Shown here: positions 1 through 6,439 of the stretch, piece after piece
How the letters are laid out: every line of letters begins with the position of its first letter
How positions within the stretch are numbered: the stretch's first letter is position 1
NCBI GenBank assembly: GCA_937864935.1
Contig: CALMDN010000030.1
Coordinates: 1 to 6,439, forward strand
DNA from: an uncultured Bacteroidales bacterium
GTDB lineage: Bacteria; Bacteroidota; Bacteroidia; Bacteroidales; Lentimicrobiaceae
Direction of reading: 5' to 3'
DNA length: 6,439 bases
Notes under the pieces: generated by a model
Databases searched by the model: none
What the model was told of the DNA's origin: nothing
The model's input: only the letters and a program-made list of their open reading frames with translations
Made by a program: the position numbers and the translations under genes

Positions 1-1019
1 AAAATCTCATGGTTATCGAAGTACAGGATACCACGTTCAGAAAAAAGACAGACGAATTCAAAGAAGAATTGCTAAGCAACCCTTCCATTGAGGCAACCAG
101 TATGTCTAACGGAATTCCCGGAGGCAGAAATAACATCATCGTGATGCGATGCGAAAAAGAGACCAAAATGCAGGAATATGCCCTGAATCTTATCCCCTGT
201 GACTATGATTTCCCTGATTTACTCAAACTGAAGTTCCTGGAAGGAAGGAATTTCAGCAAGGAAATGGGAACCGATGAGCGGGAAGCGGTGATTGTCAATG
301 AATCAACCGTAAGAGCTCTGGGATGGGGCAAAAATGCTCTTGGAAAAAAAATCCATATCGGCTTTGAACTGGATGGTTCTGGTGGAAGAATGATGAAAGT
401 AATCGGGGTTGTTAAGGATTTCAATTTTACTTCACTTCACAATAAAGTGGAACCAATGATCCTGTTCATTTCTGAGTTTCCGACAGAGATTCTGACCATA
501 AGACTCAGACCCGGTTACGACAATGGCACCATTGATTTTATTAAAAACAAATGGAATGAAGCCAAGGCCAACATGCCCTTTGATTATTACTTTCTCGAAG
601 AGGATTTAGGAAGTAAATATCAGTCAGAATCCAAACTGGGAACGGTATTTGCAACCTTCGCAGGAATGTCCATCTTGATTGCTTTACTCGGGTTGCTGGG
701 CCTCTCATCGTTTCTGGCGTCGCAGCGATCGAAAGAAATTGGGATTCGCAAGGTGCTTGGATCATCGGTAAATGCAATACTGTATATGCTGGTCAGAGAA
801 TCCGTCATTCTCGCGTTGATTGCCTGCGCAATAGCCATTCCGGTTGCACATATTTTCCTCAACGATTGGCTGGATAATTTTGCCTATCACACCAATATAA
901 CCTGGCTGACTTATGTACTGGCAGGTTTTATTTCTCTGGTTGTCACCATTCTTTCTGTCAGTTTTCATGCACTCAGGGCTTCAATGGCGAATCCGGTAAA
1001 TGCCATTAAGTATGAATGA
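1..1019 (+). CDS. ABC transporter permease, MacB/FtsX type, C-terminal part (5' end outside window)
   Basis: This is the C-terminal part of an inner-membrane permease that would work with a separate ATPase to drive export or periplasmic mechanotransmission; the substrate cannot be read. The reading frame is open from base 3, and the ATG at 9 is internal to the family's usual architecture, so the start lies left of the window. Counting from that Met, residues 1-205 form a periplasmic MacB core (PCD) domain, including the usual GIPGG-type turn near 36-39 and the VIGVVKDFNF strand at 131-140. Hydrophobic segments follow at about 212-236, 261-284 and 298-318. The family hallmarks QRSKEIGIRKVLGSS (239-253) and the terminal NPVNAIKYE are present. 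Full-length members of this Bacteroidota type are often near 800 residues with two such halves; this would be the second half. It converges on the broken dus gene with a 26-bp gap. The family is secure, the role is not. Confidence 0.93.
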   Translation, partial: NLMVIEVQDTTFRKKTDEFKEELLSNPSIEATSMSNGIPGGRNNIIVMRCEKETKMQEYALNLIPCDYDFPDLLKLKFLEGRNFSKEMGTDEREAVIVNESTVRALGWGKNALGKKIHIGFELDGSGGRMMKVIGVVKDFNFTSLHNKVEPMILFISEFPTEILTIRLRPGYDNGTIDFIKNKWNEAKANMPFDYYFLEEDLGSKYQSESKLGTVFATFAGMSILIALLGLLGLSSFLASQRSKEIGIRKVLGSSVNAILYMLVRESVILALIACAIAIPVAHIFLNDWLDNFAYHTNITWLTYVLAGFISLVVTILSVSFHALRASMANPVNAIKYE

Positions 1020-1045
1020 TTTTCTCTGCTGCCCAAGTATGAAAG

Positions 1046-2060
1046 TTAGTCTGCATTAGGGAGACTGAGTTTAAAAGCTTCAATTTCAGGTAGTGCCTCT
1101 TCTGCATGTTGGGTTTGCATCAGCTTTGCCCTTAAAGCAACAGCACCCTGAAAGCCATGAATGTAAATCTTGAAAAAACGTTTCAGAATGCTGAAGTTTC
1201 TGGTGTTTCCCCAGGTATTGTGGAATAAAGCTATATGGTTCGTGAGCATTCTGAGCTTTTCAGCAACTCCTCTTTCAACATCCTCCTCTGCAAAAAACCA
1301 TGGATTTGTAAAAATTCCGCGACCTACCATAACGCCGTTGGCACCGCAAGCTTCGCCAAGCTCCATTCCCTGTCTGTAAGAAAGAATGTCACCATTTCCT
1401 ATCAGCTTAACTTCGGGTTTTAAGCTTTTAACCGCCGATGCTGCTATCTTTATTTGTTCCCAATCAGCCGGAAACAACGACATCATTTTCTGAGTTCGGG
1501 CGTGGAGGGTAATTGCTGAAACACCCGATTCCAGCAAGGTTCCGATCCAGTTCTCGGTCTGGTGTTCCTTAAGTCCGGTTCGGGTTTTCACACTCACAGG
1601 CATGCCAGATCCTTCAATGGTTGCCTGAATAATTTCCTTTGCAAGTGAAGGCTGACCAATGAGGGCAGAACACGAATTCTGCGATAACCTTATTCACCGG
1701 ACAACCCATGTTGATATCGATTCCATCAAACTGAAAGTCATCAGCGATTGCTTTCGAAGCCCGAAAAAATTTTTCAGGATCATTGCCCCATATCTGTACT
1801 ATCAGCTTCACATTACGCTCCCTGATCAGGTCCCTTTCCGACTGATTCACTTTTAGGCGGTGAACAACAGCCTTGTATCCCTCTGCATGACAAAGCCCGT
1901 CAGTTGATGTAAACTCGGTAAACAGCAATTTGAGTTTAGCGGGGTGAGAGACCGACAGAATCAACTCCCGGAAAACAGTATCTGTTACATCTTCCATAGG
2001 TGCCAGAGCAAAGGCTCCTTCAGGAAGTTGATTCCAGAAATTATTCAGCTGACCTACCAT
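1046..2060 (-). pseudogene. dus: tRNA-dihydrouridine synthase, frameshifted near position 1682
   Basis: An intact version would be an FMN-dependent enzyme reducing specific uridines in tRNA to dihydrouridine. The gene is read in two frames. The first frame (ATG at 2060, stop near 1614) carries the N-terminal FMN-barrel motifs APMEDVTD, TEFTSTDG, QIWGNDP and DINMGCPVNKVI. It then leaves the family pattern after Ile (codon 1683-1685) and ends in unrelated residues. The family pattern resumes in another frame at codon 1679-1681 with QNSCSALIGQP, whose Cys (codon 1670-1672) matches the catalytic cysteine. It continues with VKTRTG, ITLHART, LIGNGDI and VMVGRGIFTNPW to the stop at 1046. The ATG at 1603 is internal, so two separate genes are unlikely. 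Family spacing between GCP and SALI fits loss of 2 bp (for example GCGC to GC) better than gain of 1 bp; restoring 2 bp gives about 338 residues. No other lesion is visible, so a recent mutation or a sequence error are both possible. Confidence 0.88.
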
Positions 2061-2073
2061 AATCAGAAACTTA

Positions 2074-2087
2074 TCCGCGTTAGCGGA
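2074..2087. other. Small inverted repeat upstream of dus
   Basis: TCCGC-GTTA-GCGGA is a perfect 5-bp stem with a 4-base loop. It lies between the TetR gene and the dus start, 14 bases upstream of the dus ATG in the direction of transcription. No T-run follows it on the minus strand, so it is not a standard intrinsic terminator. It could be a weak leader hairpin or an operator half, or it could be chance. Confidence 0.25.
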
Positions 2088-2126
2088 ATGTACCTATCAA
2101 GAAAAACAAGGGAAAGCAGAATGTGT

Positions 2127-2744
2127 TTAACAGAAACGGAATGACTTTTTGCGCATTTTAAAATAGGAAAGTCCTTCATCATTGGCAATCCCTCGGATAA
2201 AATTTTCGAACATTACTTCAAACAACATGGGGAAGGAAAATTTATCCGGTGGAAAGAAAACTGGATTGTGGAGATCGATCAGACGGCTGATGTATAAGCG
2301 GGCAAGCAATTCAATACTGATATCCTGCCTGTACATCCCCTGTCTGATTCCTTTTTCAATATTTATCTTAATCTTGTTGAATATAAAATCAATCCGAAGT
2401 TCAAAATGACGCTGGTAGATTTCCGGATACAGGGTTTTCAGATCAAAGGTTACAGAGGGCGTCAGGTCACGAAAACGTCCGTTCATTTCCTGGCTAACAA
2501 TCAGCAATATGTCAATGGCATTAACATCCTCAAAATTATTCTCGTCAAAAATGGATTTAAAAGACTCACGTTCAAATTCAAGAACTTTTTCAACAAGATC
2601 ATTTTCGCTTGAGATATACTTACCCAGCTCTTCACGGGTGATGTGAAGGTGTTTACAGATATTTTTCAGTGTCAGATTTCTGACTCCTACTTTCAGGGAT
2701 AATTCCCTGACACCAGTAAGAATCATCCGAAATTGTTCGTCCAT
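2127..2744 (-). CDS. TetR/AcrR-family transcriptional regulator with divergent HTH
   Basis: This is probably a cytoplasmic DNA-binding regulator of 205 residues, a normal TetR-family length. Residues 1-55 resemble the TetR N-terminal domain: a first helix (about 3-18), the turn KVGVRNLTLKNICKHL (18-33), then a recognition helix from about 35. The usual Y-x-F-x-S-K-E-x-L signature after the recognition helix is altered: the matching stretch KYISSENDL (42-50) has Lys, Ile and Glu where Tyr, Phe and Lys are typical. The rest is helical and ligand-domain-like, with KGIRQGMYRQDIS (131-143) matching the GxxxGxxRxDid pattern common in this family. The ligand is unknown. It starts at the ATG at 2742-2744, has no Shine-Dalgarno, and lies 93 bp downstream of the Asp-box protein gene and 66 bp upstream of dus, so co-transcription is possible. 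No clear operator palindrome was seen next to it. Identification rests on fold pattern, so target and effector stay open. Confidence 0.82.
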   Translation of the reverse strand: MDEQFRMILTGVRELSLKVGVRNLTLKNICKHLHITREELGKYISSENDLVEKVLEFERESFKSIFDENNFEDVNAIDILLIVSQEMNGRFRDLTPSVTFDLKTLYPEIYQRHFELRIDFIFNKIKINIEKGIRQGMYRQDISIELLARLYISRLIDLHNPVFFPPDKFSFPMLFEVMFENFIRGIANDEGLSYFKMRKKSFRFC

Positions 2745-2837
2745 TTATCAGTGATTGGTAAAACTGCCCGGAATAATAGCCTGCGAAAATACAAAAAAAT
2801 AAATTCCAATATGTTGATCTGCAAAGCAGGACCCAAA

Positions 2838-4397
2838 TCACGGTATCAATACGACCTTTCGCAATAAGCGGAGGTTTTCTGATGCGAGGCTGAAATAATA
2901 AACTCCGGGAGGCAGTTTACCGGAAGAAGCATCAAAAGTTTCAACATATCTTCCCTGATCAAGTTTCTCTGAATCAATGATCCTTTCAATGCATTGACCT
3001 TTGCTGTTGAAAAGTGACAGGTTCACGACAGCATCTGAGTTCAGTTTAAAGGAAATCGTCAGTTCACCACTGAATGGGTTCGGATAGGACCCGAAATCTT
3101 TGTCATGAAAAACTTCGTTTGCCGGTACTGCAGTTATCAGCGGATCGACAATCGCCGTGTACAGGCTGAGCTGATTATCGTGCAGCCTTGTCCAGACAGG
3201 CCTTACAACATCATTCACTGCAGATACATTGGTGTAATCGCCGAAAAAAATCCCATCATCCGGGAAGAACGGGCTTTCACTGATTCTAAAGTTGGTAAAG
3301 GTTTCACCACCATCCTCGGAAACAGCAAGATAAACATCCGTGGAGATATCCTCATGGTTTCGTCTGTCGTAAAAAACAAACCACAACTTCCCGGTTTCCT
3401 GATCGATGGTCATCCAGGTAAAAAACTGCTGTCTTCCGGGCGGGTCGTTGTTAACCCGAACCGGCACTGACCAGGTTTCCCCTTCGTCAACTGATTTAAC
3501 CATCCAGATATCCGTATCAATGCTGCCGTTGCGTTGATCAGACCAGTTGATATAAATAGTCCCTCTGCCAGGACCATCGCTCAGGTCGCAAACAGTAACA
3601 GGTAATCCATTGGCCCTTGATATCCCGGGAATAGAATATGCCCAACCCCCGGGCATTTCAGCAACAAAAATATCGTTCTCAAGCCAGGTAAGGCCTCCAT
3701 CGGTTGACTTGTCGAACAAAATACCGAGTGGACCTGCCCAGGCAACAAAGATCTGTCCGTCAGGTCCGGTGGCAGGCACTGCACCTTCAACAGTATTGTC
3801 ATTATCGAGGCAATCACCTGCAGTATAATTGATTCTGACCGGAGCACTCCAGGTTGCTCCGAGATCGGAAGATGATGAAAAAAGAATATTCGAAGAGTCA
3901 GAAGGCTCTGTACTTCCGTAACTATCAAACTGTGTCCAGGTAACATAAATATTTCCGGTCAGCTTATCAAACACCGCCCATTCTTTATCCTGCTCCTTGC
4001 TTCCGTTCAGGCCAATACCAGCGCCCTGTGTCCAGTTAACTCCATTGTCTGCTGATTTCTGACAAACAATACGATCAATCCAGGCCGGACCAGGTGGATT
4101 TGATAAATGAAAATAATAATAATGTCCTGCAGTGTCAACCAGCATGCAAGGATCACCCCACACCCCGAGCGTGGCAGAAGCAAGGCGGTTGTCGCTCCAG
4201 GAATAACCACCATCTTCTGAAAAATAGAAGTTATCAAGATTGGCCCCTACCATCATATGATCAGGATTGAGAGGATTGATTACAATTGCAGGCTCATTGG
4301 GGTCACGTTGGTTACCAATAAGAATATTCTGATGTTGGCTTTGGGCAAGCCCGGTCAGAAGAAGAAGGAACAAAACCAGCTGGATGTTTTTTTTCAT
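2838..4397 (-). CDS. Secreted Asp-box (BNR) sialidase-like beta-propeller protein with T9SS sorting domain
   Basis: This is an exported protein of 519 residues. The first ATG is at 4395-4397; an in-frame TTG three codons upstream is less likely, because the ATG gives a clean signal peptide: MKK, hydrophobic core 5-17, and an A-Q-S site giving likely cleavage after Ser20. Six Asp-boxes (S-x-D-x-G-x-[ST]-[WF]) occur at about 60-67, 115-122, 176-183, 231-238, 302-309 and 360-367, the mark of a sialidase-like propeller. Conserved-looking segments between them include WGDPCMLVD, DNDNTVEGAVP, QQFFTWMTIDQ, VFYDRRN and FFGDYT. From about 430 comes a T9SS type A domain: YPNPFSGELTISF (438-450), LFNSKGQ, LPPGVYYFSL and a C-terminal RKVVLIP. 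The protein should cross the outer membrane by T9SS and be anchored or released. Enzymatic sialidase activity is not shown: the Phe/Tyr-Arg-Ile-Pro motif and a clear arginine triad were not found. A non-catalytic or different glycan-binding role is possible. Confidence 0.9.
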   Translation of the reverse strand: MKKNIQLVLFLLLLTGLAQSQHQNILIGNQRDPNEPAIVINPLNPDHMMVGANLDNFYFSEDGGYSWSDNRLASATLGVWGDPCMLVDTAGHYYYFHLSNPPGPAWIDRIVCQKSADNGVNWTQGAGIGLNGSKEQDKEWAVFDKLTGNIYVTWTQFDSYGSTEPSDSSNILFSSSSDLGATWSAPVRINYTAGDCLDNDNTVEGAVPATGPDGQIFVAWAGPLGILFDKSTDGGLTWLENDIFVAEMPGGWAYSIPGISRANGLPVTVCDLSDGPGRGTIYINWSDQRNGSIDTDIWMVKSVDEGETWSVPVRVNNDPPGRQQFFTWMTIDQETGKLWFVFYDRRNHEDISTDVYLAVSEDGGETFTNFRISESPFFPDDGIFFGDYTNVSAVNDVVRPVWTRLHDNQLSLYTAIVDPLITAVPANEVFHDKDFGSYPNPFSGELTISFKLNSDAVVNLSLFNSKGQCIERIIDSEKLDQGRYVETFDASSGKLPPGVYYFSLASENLRLLRKVVLIP

Positions 4398-4420
4398 ATT
4401 GTTCAAACTCAGACAAGTCT

Positions 4421-4428
4421 CAAAAATA
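4421..4428 (-). promoter_or_regulatory. Candidate -7 element for the Asp-box protein gene
   Basis: Read on the minus strand this is TATTTTTG, a full match to the Bacteroidota sigma-ABfr -7 consensus TAnnTTTG. A TTTG that could serve as the -33 element lies at 4451-4454, with a 22-bp spacer, slightly long. Transcription would begin about 20 bases before the ATG at 4397. The region is AT-rich, so a chance match is quite possible. Confidence 0.35.
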
Positions 4429-4470
4429 AATATAAAACAAACTAAATATCCAAATCAGGAAGGTGATTCG

Positions 4471-4478
4471 TATGTTTG
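4471..4478 (+). promoter_or_regulatory. Candidate -7 element for the symporter gene
   Basis: TATGTTTG matches the Bacteroidota -7 consensus TAnnTTTG exactly and would give a leader of roughly 55 bases before the ATG at 4539. No TTG is found at the expected -33 distance, so the assignment rests on one box and on position in the divergent gap. The 141 bp between the two divergent start codons hold no other clear element. Confidence 0.35.
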
Positions 4479-4538
4479 CAGTTAGTTCAGGAATTTCTAT
4501 TTAAAAAGATTGTAGATTGAACCGGAAATACTGCAGTT

Positions 4539-5762
4539 ATGAAGAAAATTGAGTTACACTGGCAGATACTGATTGCTTTGATCGCAGGCGTGCTGTTTGC
4601 CATTTACCTAAAGGATTATGTCGGCTACATAAGCTGGATTGGTACAATTTTTTTATCGTTATTGAAAATGATTATTATTCCCTTGGTATTCAGTTCTATT
4701 GTATCAGGTGTCGGTGGTATTGGCAGCACAGAAAGCATGGGAAGGCTTGGGTTCAAGACAATCACATTCTATTTGACCACCAGCTTACTGGCCATAGTTT
4801 TGGGGCTCCTGCTGGTGAATCTGATAGACCCGGGAACAGGTACAGACCTGAAACTGGCAGAAAAGATGAGTGAATTACCTGCGGTGAATCAATCACTGGG
4901 ACAGATTTTACTGAATTCTATTCCGGAAAACATATTTAAATCAATGGCTTCCGGTGATATGCTTCCTATCATTTTCTTCGCAATGACTTTTGGGTTTTTC
5001 ATCAATCTGGCCGGGAAAGAAAGTCAGCGAACATTGCTGGGCTTTTTTAACTCGGTTTTTGATGTCATGATGAAGATAACCATGTCTATTATCAAGCTTA
5101 CACCTCTCGGAGTTTTTGCTATTATGGCGAAGGTGATTGCCCAATTCACAGGTGACGCGGGGTCGTTGATAGAGATATTCTCAAGACTGGGGCTTTATAT
5201 GGTGACTGTGTTGCTTGGTTTAATTCTTCATTCTGTTATTGTACTTCCATTTATCATGTGGATAACAGTTCGTTTAAACCCATGGAAACATATCCGGAAT
5301 ATGACAGTTCCGTTACTGACAGCATTCTCAACTTCTTCATCAAGTGCAACACTCCCATTAACCATTGATGCAGTAGAGAATAAAGATGGTGTGTCGAACA
5401 GGATTTCAGGATTTACGTTACCACTTGGAGCAACCATAAATATGAATGGTACAGCGCTTTATGAATGTGTAGCAGTAATATTTATATCTCAGGCGTATGG
5501 CATAGAGCTGACAACTGGACAACAGACCATTGTTGTTCTGACAGCATTGCTGGCTGCTATCGGTTCTGCAGGAATTCCGATGGCCGGACTGGTTATGATG
5601 TCGATTGTTTTATCAGCTGTTGGACTTCCCCTGGAAGGTATCGGGTTGATTCTGGCAGTTGATCGGCTGCTGGATATGTTCAGGACTACCGTCAATGTTT
5701 TTGGGGACACCTGTGCTGCTGCCATCATTGCCAGATCCGAAGGCGAGAAGCTTAATATTTAA
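4539..5762 (+). CDS. Dicarboxylate/amino acid:cation symporter (SLC1/DAACS family), probable acidic amino acid uptake
   Basis: This is an inner-membrane secondary transporter of 407 residues, full length for the family, with the usual eight membrane helices and two re-entrant hairpins. HP1 carries the serine-rich TSSSSATLP (265-273), TM7 the motif GATINMNGT (297-305), HP2 AGIPMAG (344-350), and TM8 DRLLDMFRTTVNVFGD (375-390). By alignment from memory with the archaeal aspartate transporter GltPh, Asp379, Arg382, Thr383, Asn386 and Asp390 match D394, R397, T398, N401 and D405. The Arg predicts an acidic substrate such as glutamate or aspartate. Tyr78, Thr81 and Ser82 match the Na3-site residues Y89, T92 and S93. 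Oddly, Asn303 replaces the Asp of NMDGT (D312 in GltPh), which also binds Na3. The HP1-TM8 part resembles animal EAATs more than E. coli GltP/DctA. Its stop lies 3 bp from the stop of the convergent kinase gene. Family is certain; substrate and coupling ion are inferred. Confidence 0.95.
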   Translation: MKKIELHWQILIALIAGVLFAIYLKDYVGYISWIGTIFLSLLKMIIIPLVFSSIVSGVGGIGSTESMGRLGFKTITFYLTTSLLAIVLGLLLVNLIDPGTGTDLKLAEKMSELPAVNQSLGQILLNSIPENIFKSMASGDMLPIIFFAMTFGFFINLAGKESQRTLLGFFNSVFDVMMKITMSIIKLTPLGVFAIMAKVIAQFTGDAGSLIEIFSRLGLYMVTVLLGLILHSVIVLPFIMWITVRLNPWKHIRNMTVPLLTAFSTSSSSATLPLTIDAVENKDGVSNRISGFTLPLGATINMNGTALYECVAVIFISQAYGIELTTGQQTIVVLTALLAAIGSAGIPMAGLVMMSIVLSAVGLPLEGIGLILAVDRLLDMFRTTVNVFGDTCAAAIIARSEGEKLNI

Positions 5763-5765
5763 TGA

Positions 5766-6439
5766 TCAGGAAAAAAGAGGCAAATCGATTGTTACGCGAG
5801 TTCCGGCCGGAAGATTATTATCATTGTACAGGTCAATGATTTTTACTTTCATATCAATGTCATAGAGATTGTTGAGCAGGTTCAACCTTGATTCAACAAG
5901 AGCAATTCCAAAGGATTCTCTTTTGGTTTTCTCTGCCTTTCTGGATTCAGCGGATTTTACCCGGCCAATGCCATTATCTTCAACAACACAGGTAATATGA
6001 TTCCCGTTTTTGGTAAAGCTGAGGTCGATTCTTCCACCGTCTTTGAGTCCAATAATCCCGTGCCAGATAGCATTTTCTACAAAAGGTTGAATCAGAAATG
6101 CCGGGATAAAACAAGCTGAGGAATCAACCGAACTATCTACGTTGATATTAAAATCAAATCTGCGCTGGAATCTGAGTGCTTCCAGTTCGAGGTACAAAGT
6201 AATCGCTGAAATCTCATCACTCAGAGGGACGGCCTGTTTCTGAGAACTGGTAAGAATGATCCTCATCAGCCTTGCAAATTTTGACAGGTATTGCGTTGAT
6301 GAGAGTCTGTCGTTTCTGATAATATAGGATTGGATTGAATTCAGTGTATTGAAAACAAAATGTGGCTCCATTTGCTTTGCAAGAGCTTGCTGCCGGTACC
6401 ATTCCAGGTCATTTCGCAGCGAATGTTCTTTTTTCAGCT
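5766..6439 (-). CDS. LytS/YehU-type sensor histidine kinase, C-terminal catalytic part (5' end outside window)
   Basis: This is the kinase core of a two-component sensor. The frame stays open to the right edge (first full codon at 6435-6437), and the Met at 6369-6371 is internal, inside the conserved phosphoacceptor box: ALAKQMEPHFVFNTLNSIQ follows a helical stretch LRNDLEWYRQ. The phosphorylated His codon is 6360-6362. Then come LELEALRFQRRF, the N-box PFVENAIWHGI that binds ATP/Mg, the G1 box VEDNGIGR, the segment FGIALVESRLNLL, and the closing AGTRVTIDLPL typical of this His_kinase/HATPase_c pair. Such kinases usually carry N-terminal membrane or repeat segments and signal to a LytTR-domain response regulator. 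No regulator gene lies within the window, and the downstream neighbour is the convergent symporter, so a partner would be upstream of the kinase or elsewhere. The signal sensed cannot be told from this part. Confidence 0.93.
   Translation of the reverse strand, partial: LKKEHSLRNDLEWYRQQALAKQMEPHFVFNTLNSIQSYIIRNDRLSSTQYLSKFARLMRIILTSSQKQAVPLSDEISAITLYLELEALRFQRRFDFNINVDSSVDSSACFIPAFLIQPFVENAIWHGIIGLKDGGRIDLSFTKNGNHITCVVEDNGIGRVKSAESRKAEKTKRESFGIALVESRLNLLNNLYDIDMKVKIIDLYNDNNLPAGTRVTIDLPLFS

Noticed and set aside
1046..1603. Separate gene starting at the ATG at 1603
   Set aside because: Its first residues fall in the middle of the Dus barrel, and family sequence continues upstream of that ATG in the same frame to about 1681, so it is the second half of one broken gene.
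1667..1697. Programmed ribosomal frameshift in dus
   Set aside because: No slippery run, no in-frame stop of the release-factor type at the shift point, and no clear downstream stem. Dus genes are not known to be controlled this way, so a lesion or sequence error is simpler.
2819..2829. CTGC-AAA-GCAG stem as terminator of the Asp-box gene
   Set aside because: Only 4 bp of stem, and the T-run on the minus strand begins some 20 bases further on, not directly after it.
3105..3946. Open frames opposite or out of phase with the Asp-box protein gene, up to 121 codons
   Set aside because: They lie wholly within a well-supported coding region, show no family motifs and have no start context; they are shadows of that gene.
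4398..4406. TTG start three codons before the ATG of the Asp-box protein
   Set aside because: The ATG gives a typical short, positively charged signal-peptide start (MKK), and no ribosome site favours the TTG.
4477..4539. Direct repeat TGCAGTTA at 4477-4484 and 4532-4539
   Set aside because: Eight bases, two copies, with no further symmetry or spacing that suggests an operator; chance is adequate.

Overview
The window looks like ordinary chromosome from a member of the Bacteroidota. Four things point that way. One exported protein ends in a type IX secretion (T9SS) type A sorting domain. The MacB/FtsX permease and the LytS-type sensor kinase are of kinds abundant in that phylum. Start codons lack clear Shine-Dalgarno sequences. 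A candidate promoter element fits the Bacteroidota -7 consensus TAnnTTTG. No mobile element, CRISPR array, tRNA or rRNA was seen.

Layout, left to right. (1) Positions 1-1019, plus strand: C-terminal part of an ABC-transporter permease of the MacB/FtsX type, cut by the window edge. (2) Positions 1046-2060, minus strand: a tRNA-dihydrouridine synthase gene broken by a small frameshift near 1682, just before the codon for the catalytic cysteine. (3) Positions 2127-2744, minus: a TetR/AcrR-type regulator with a divergent DNA-binding motif. (4) Positions 2838-4397, minus: a secreted protein with six Asp-box (BNR) repeats, a sialidase-like beta-propeller and a T9SS C-terminal domain. (5) Positions 4398-4538: a divergent intergenic region with candidate promoters for both sides. 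(6) Positions 4539-5762, plus: a dicarboxylate/amino acid:cation symporter whose binding residues predict an acidic amino acid substrate, but with Asp changed to Asn in the NMDGT sodium-site motif. (7) Positions 5766-6439, minus: a LytS/YehU-type histidine kinase, cut by the right edge.

The three minus-strand genes (propeller protein, TetR regulator, dus) run in the same direction with gaps of 93 and 66 bp, so they could be co-transcribed, but nothing in their functions ties them together. Two gene pairs are convergent with very short gaps: permease/dus (26 bp) and symporter/kinase (3 bp). No gene-free stretch exceeds 141 bp.

I found no convincing new multi-gene system. The observations most worth a second look are the dus frameshift and the Asp-to-Asn change in the symporter.
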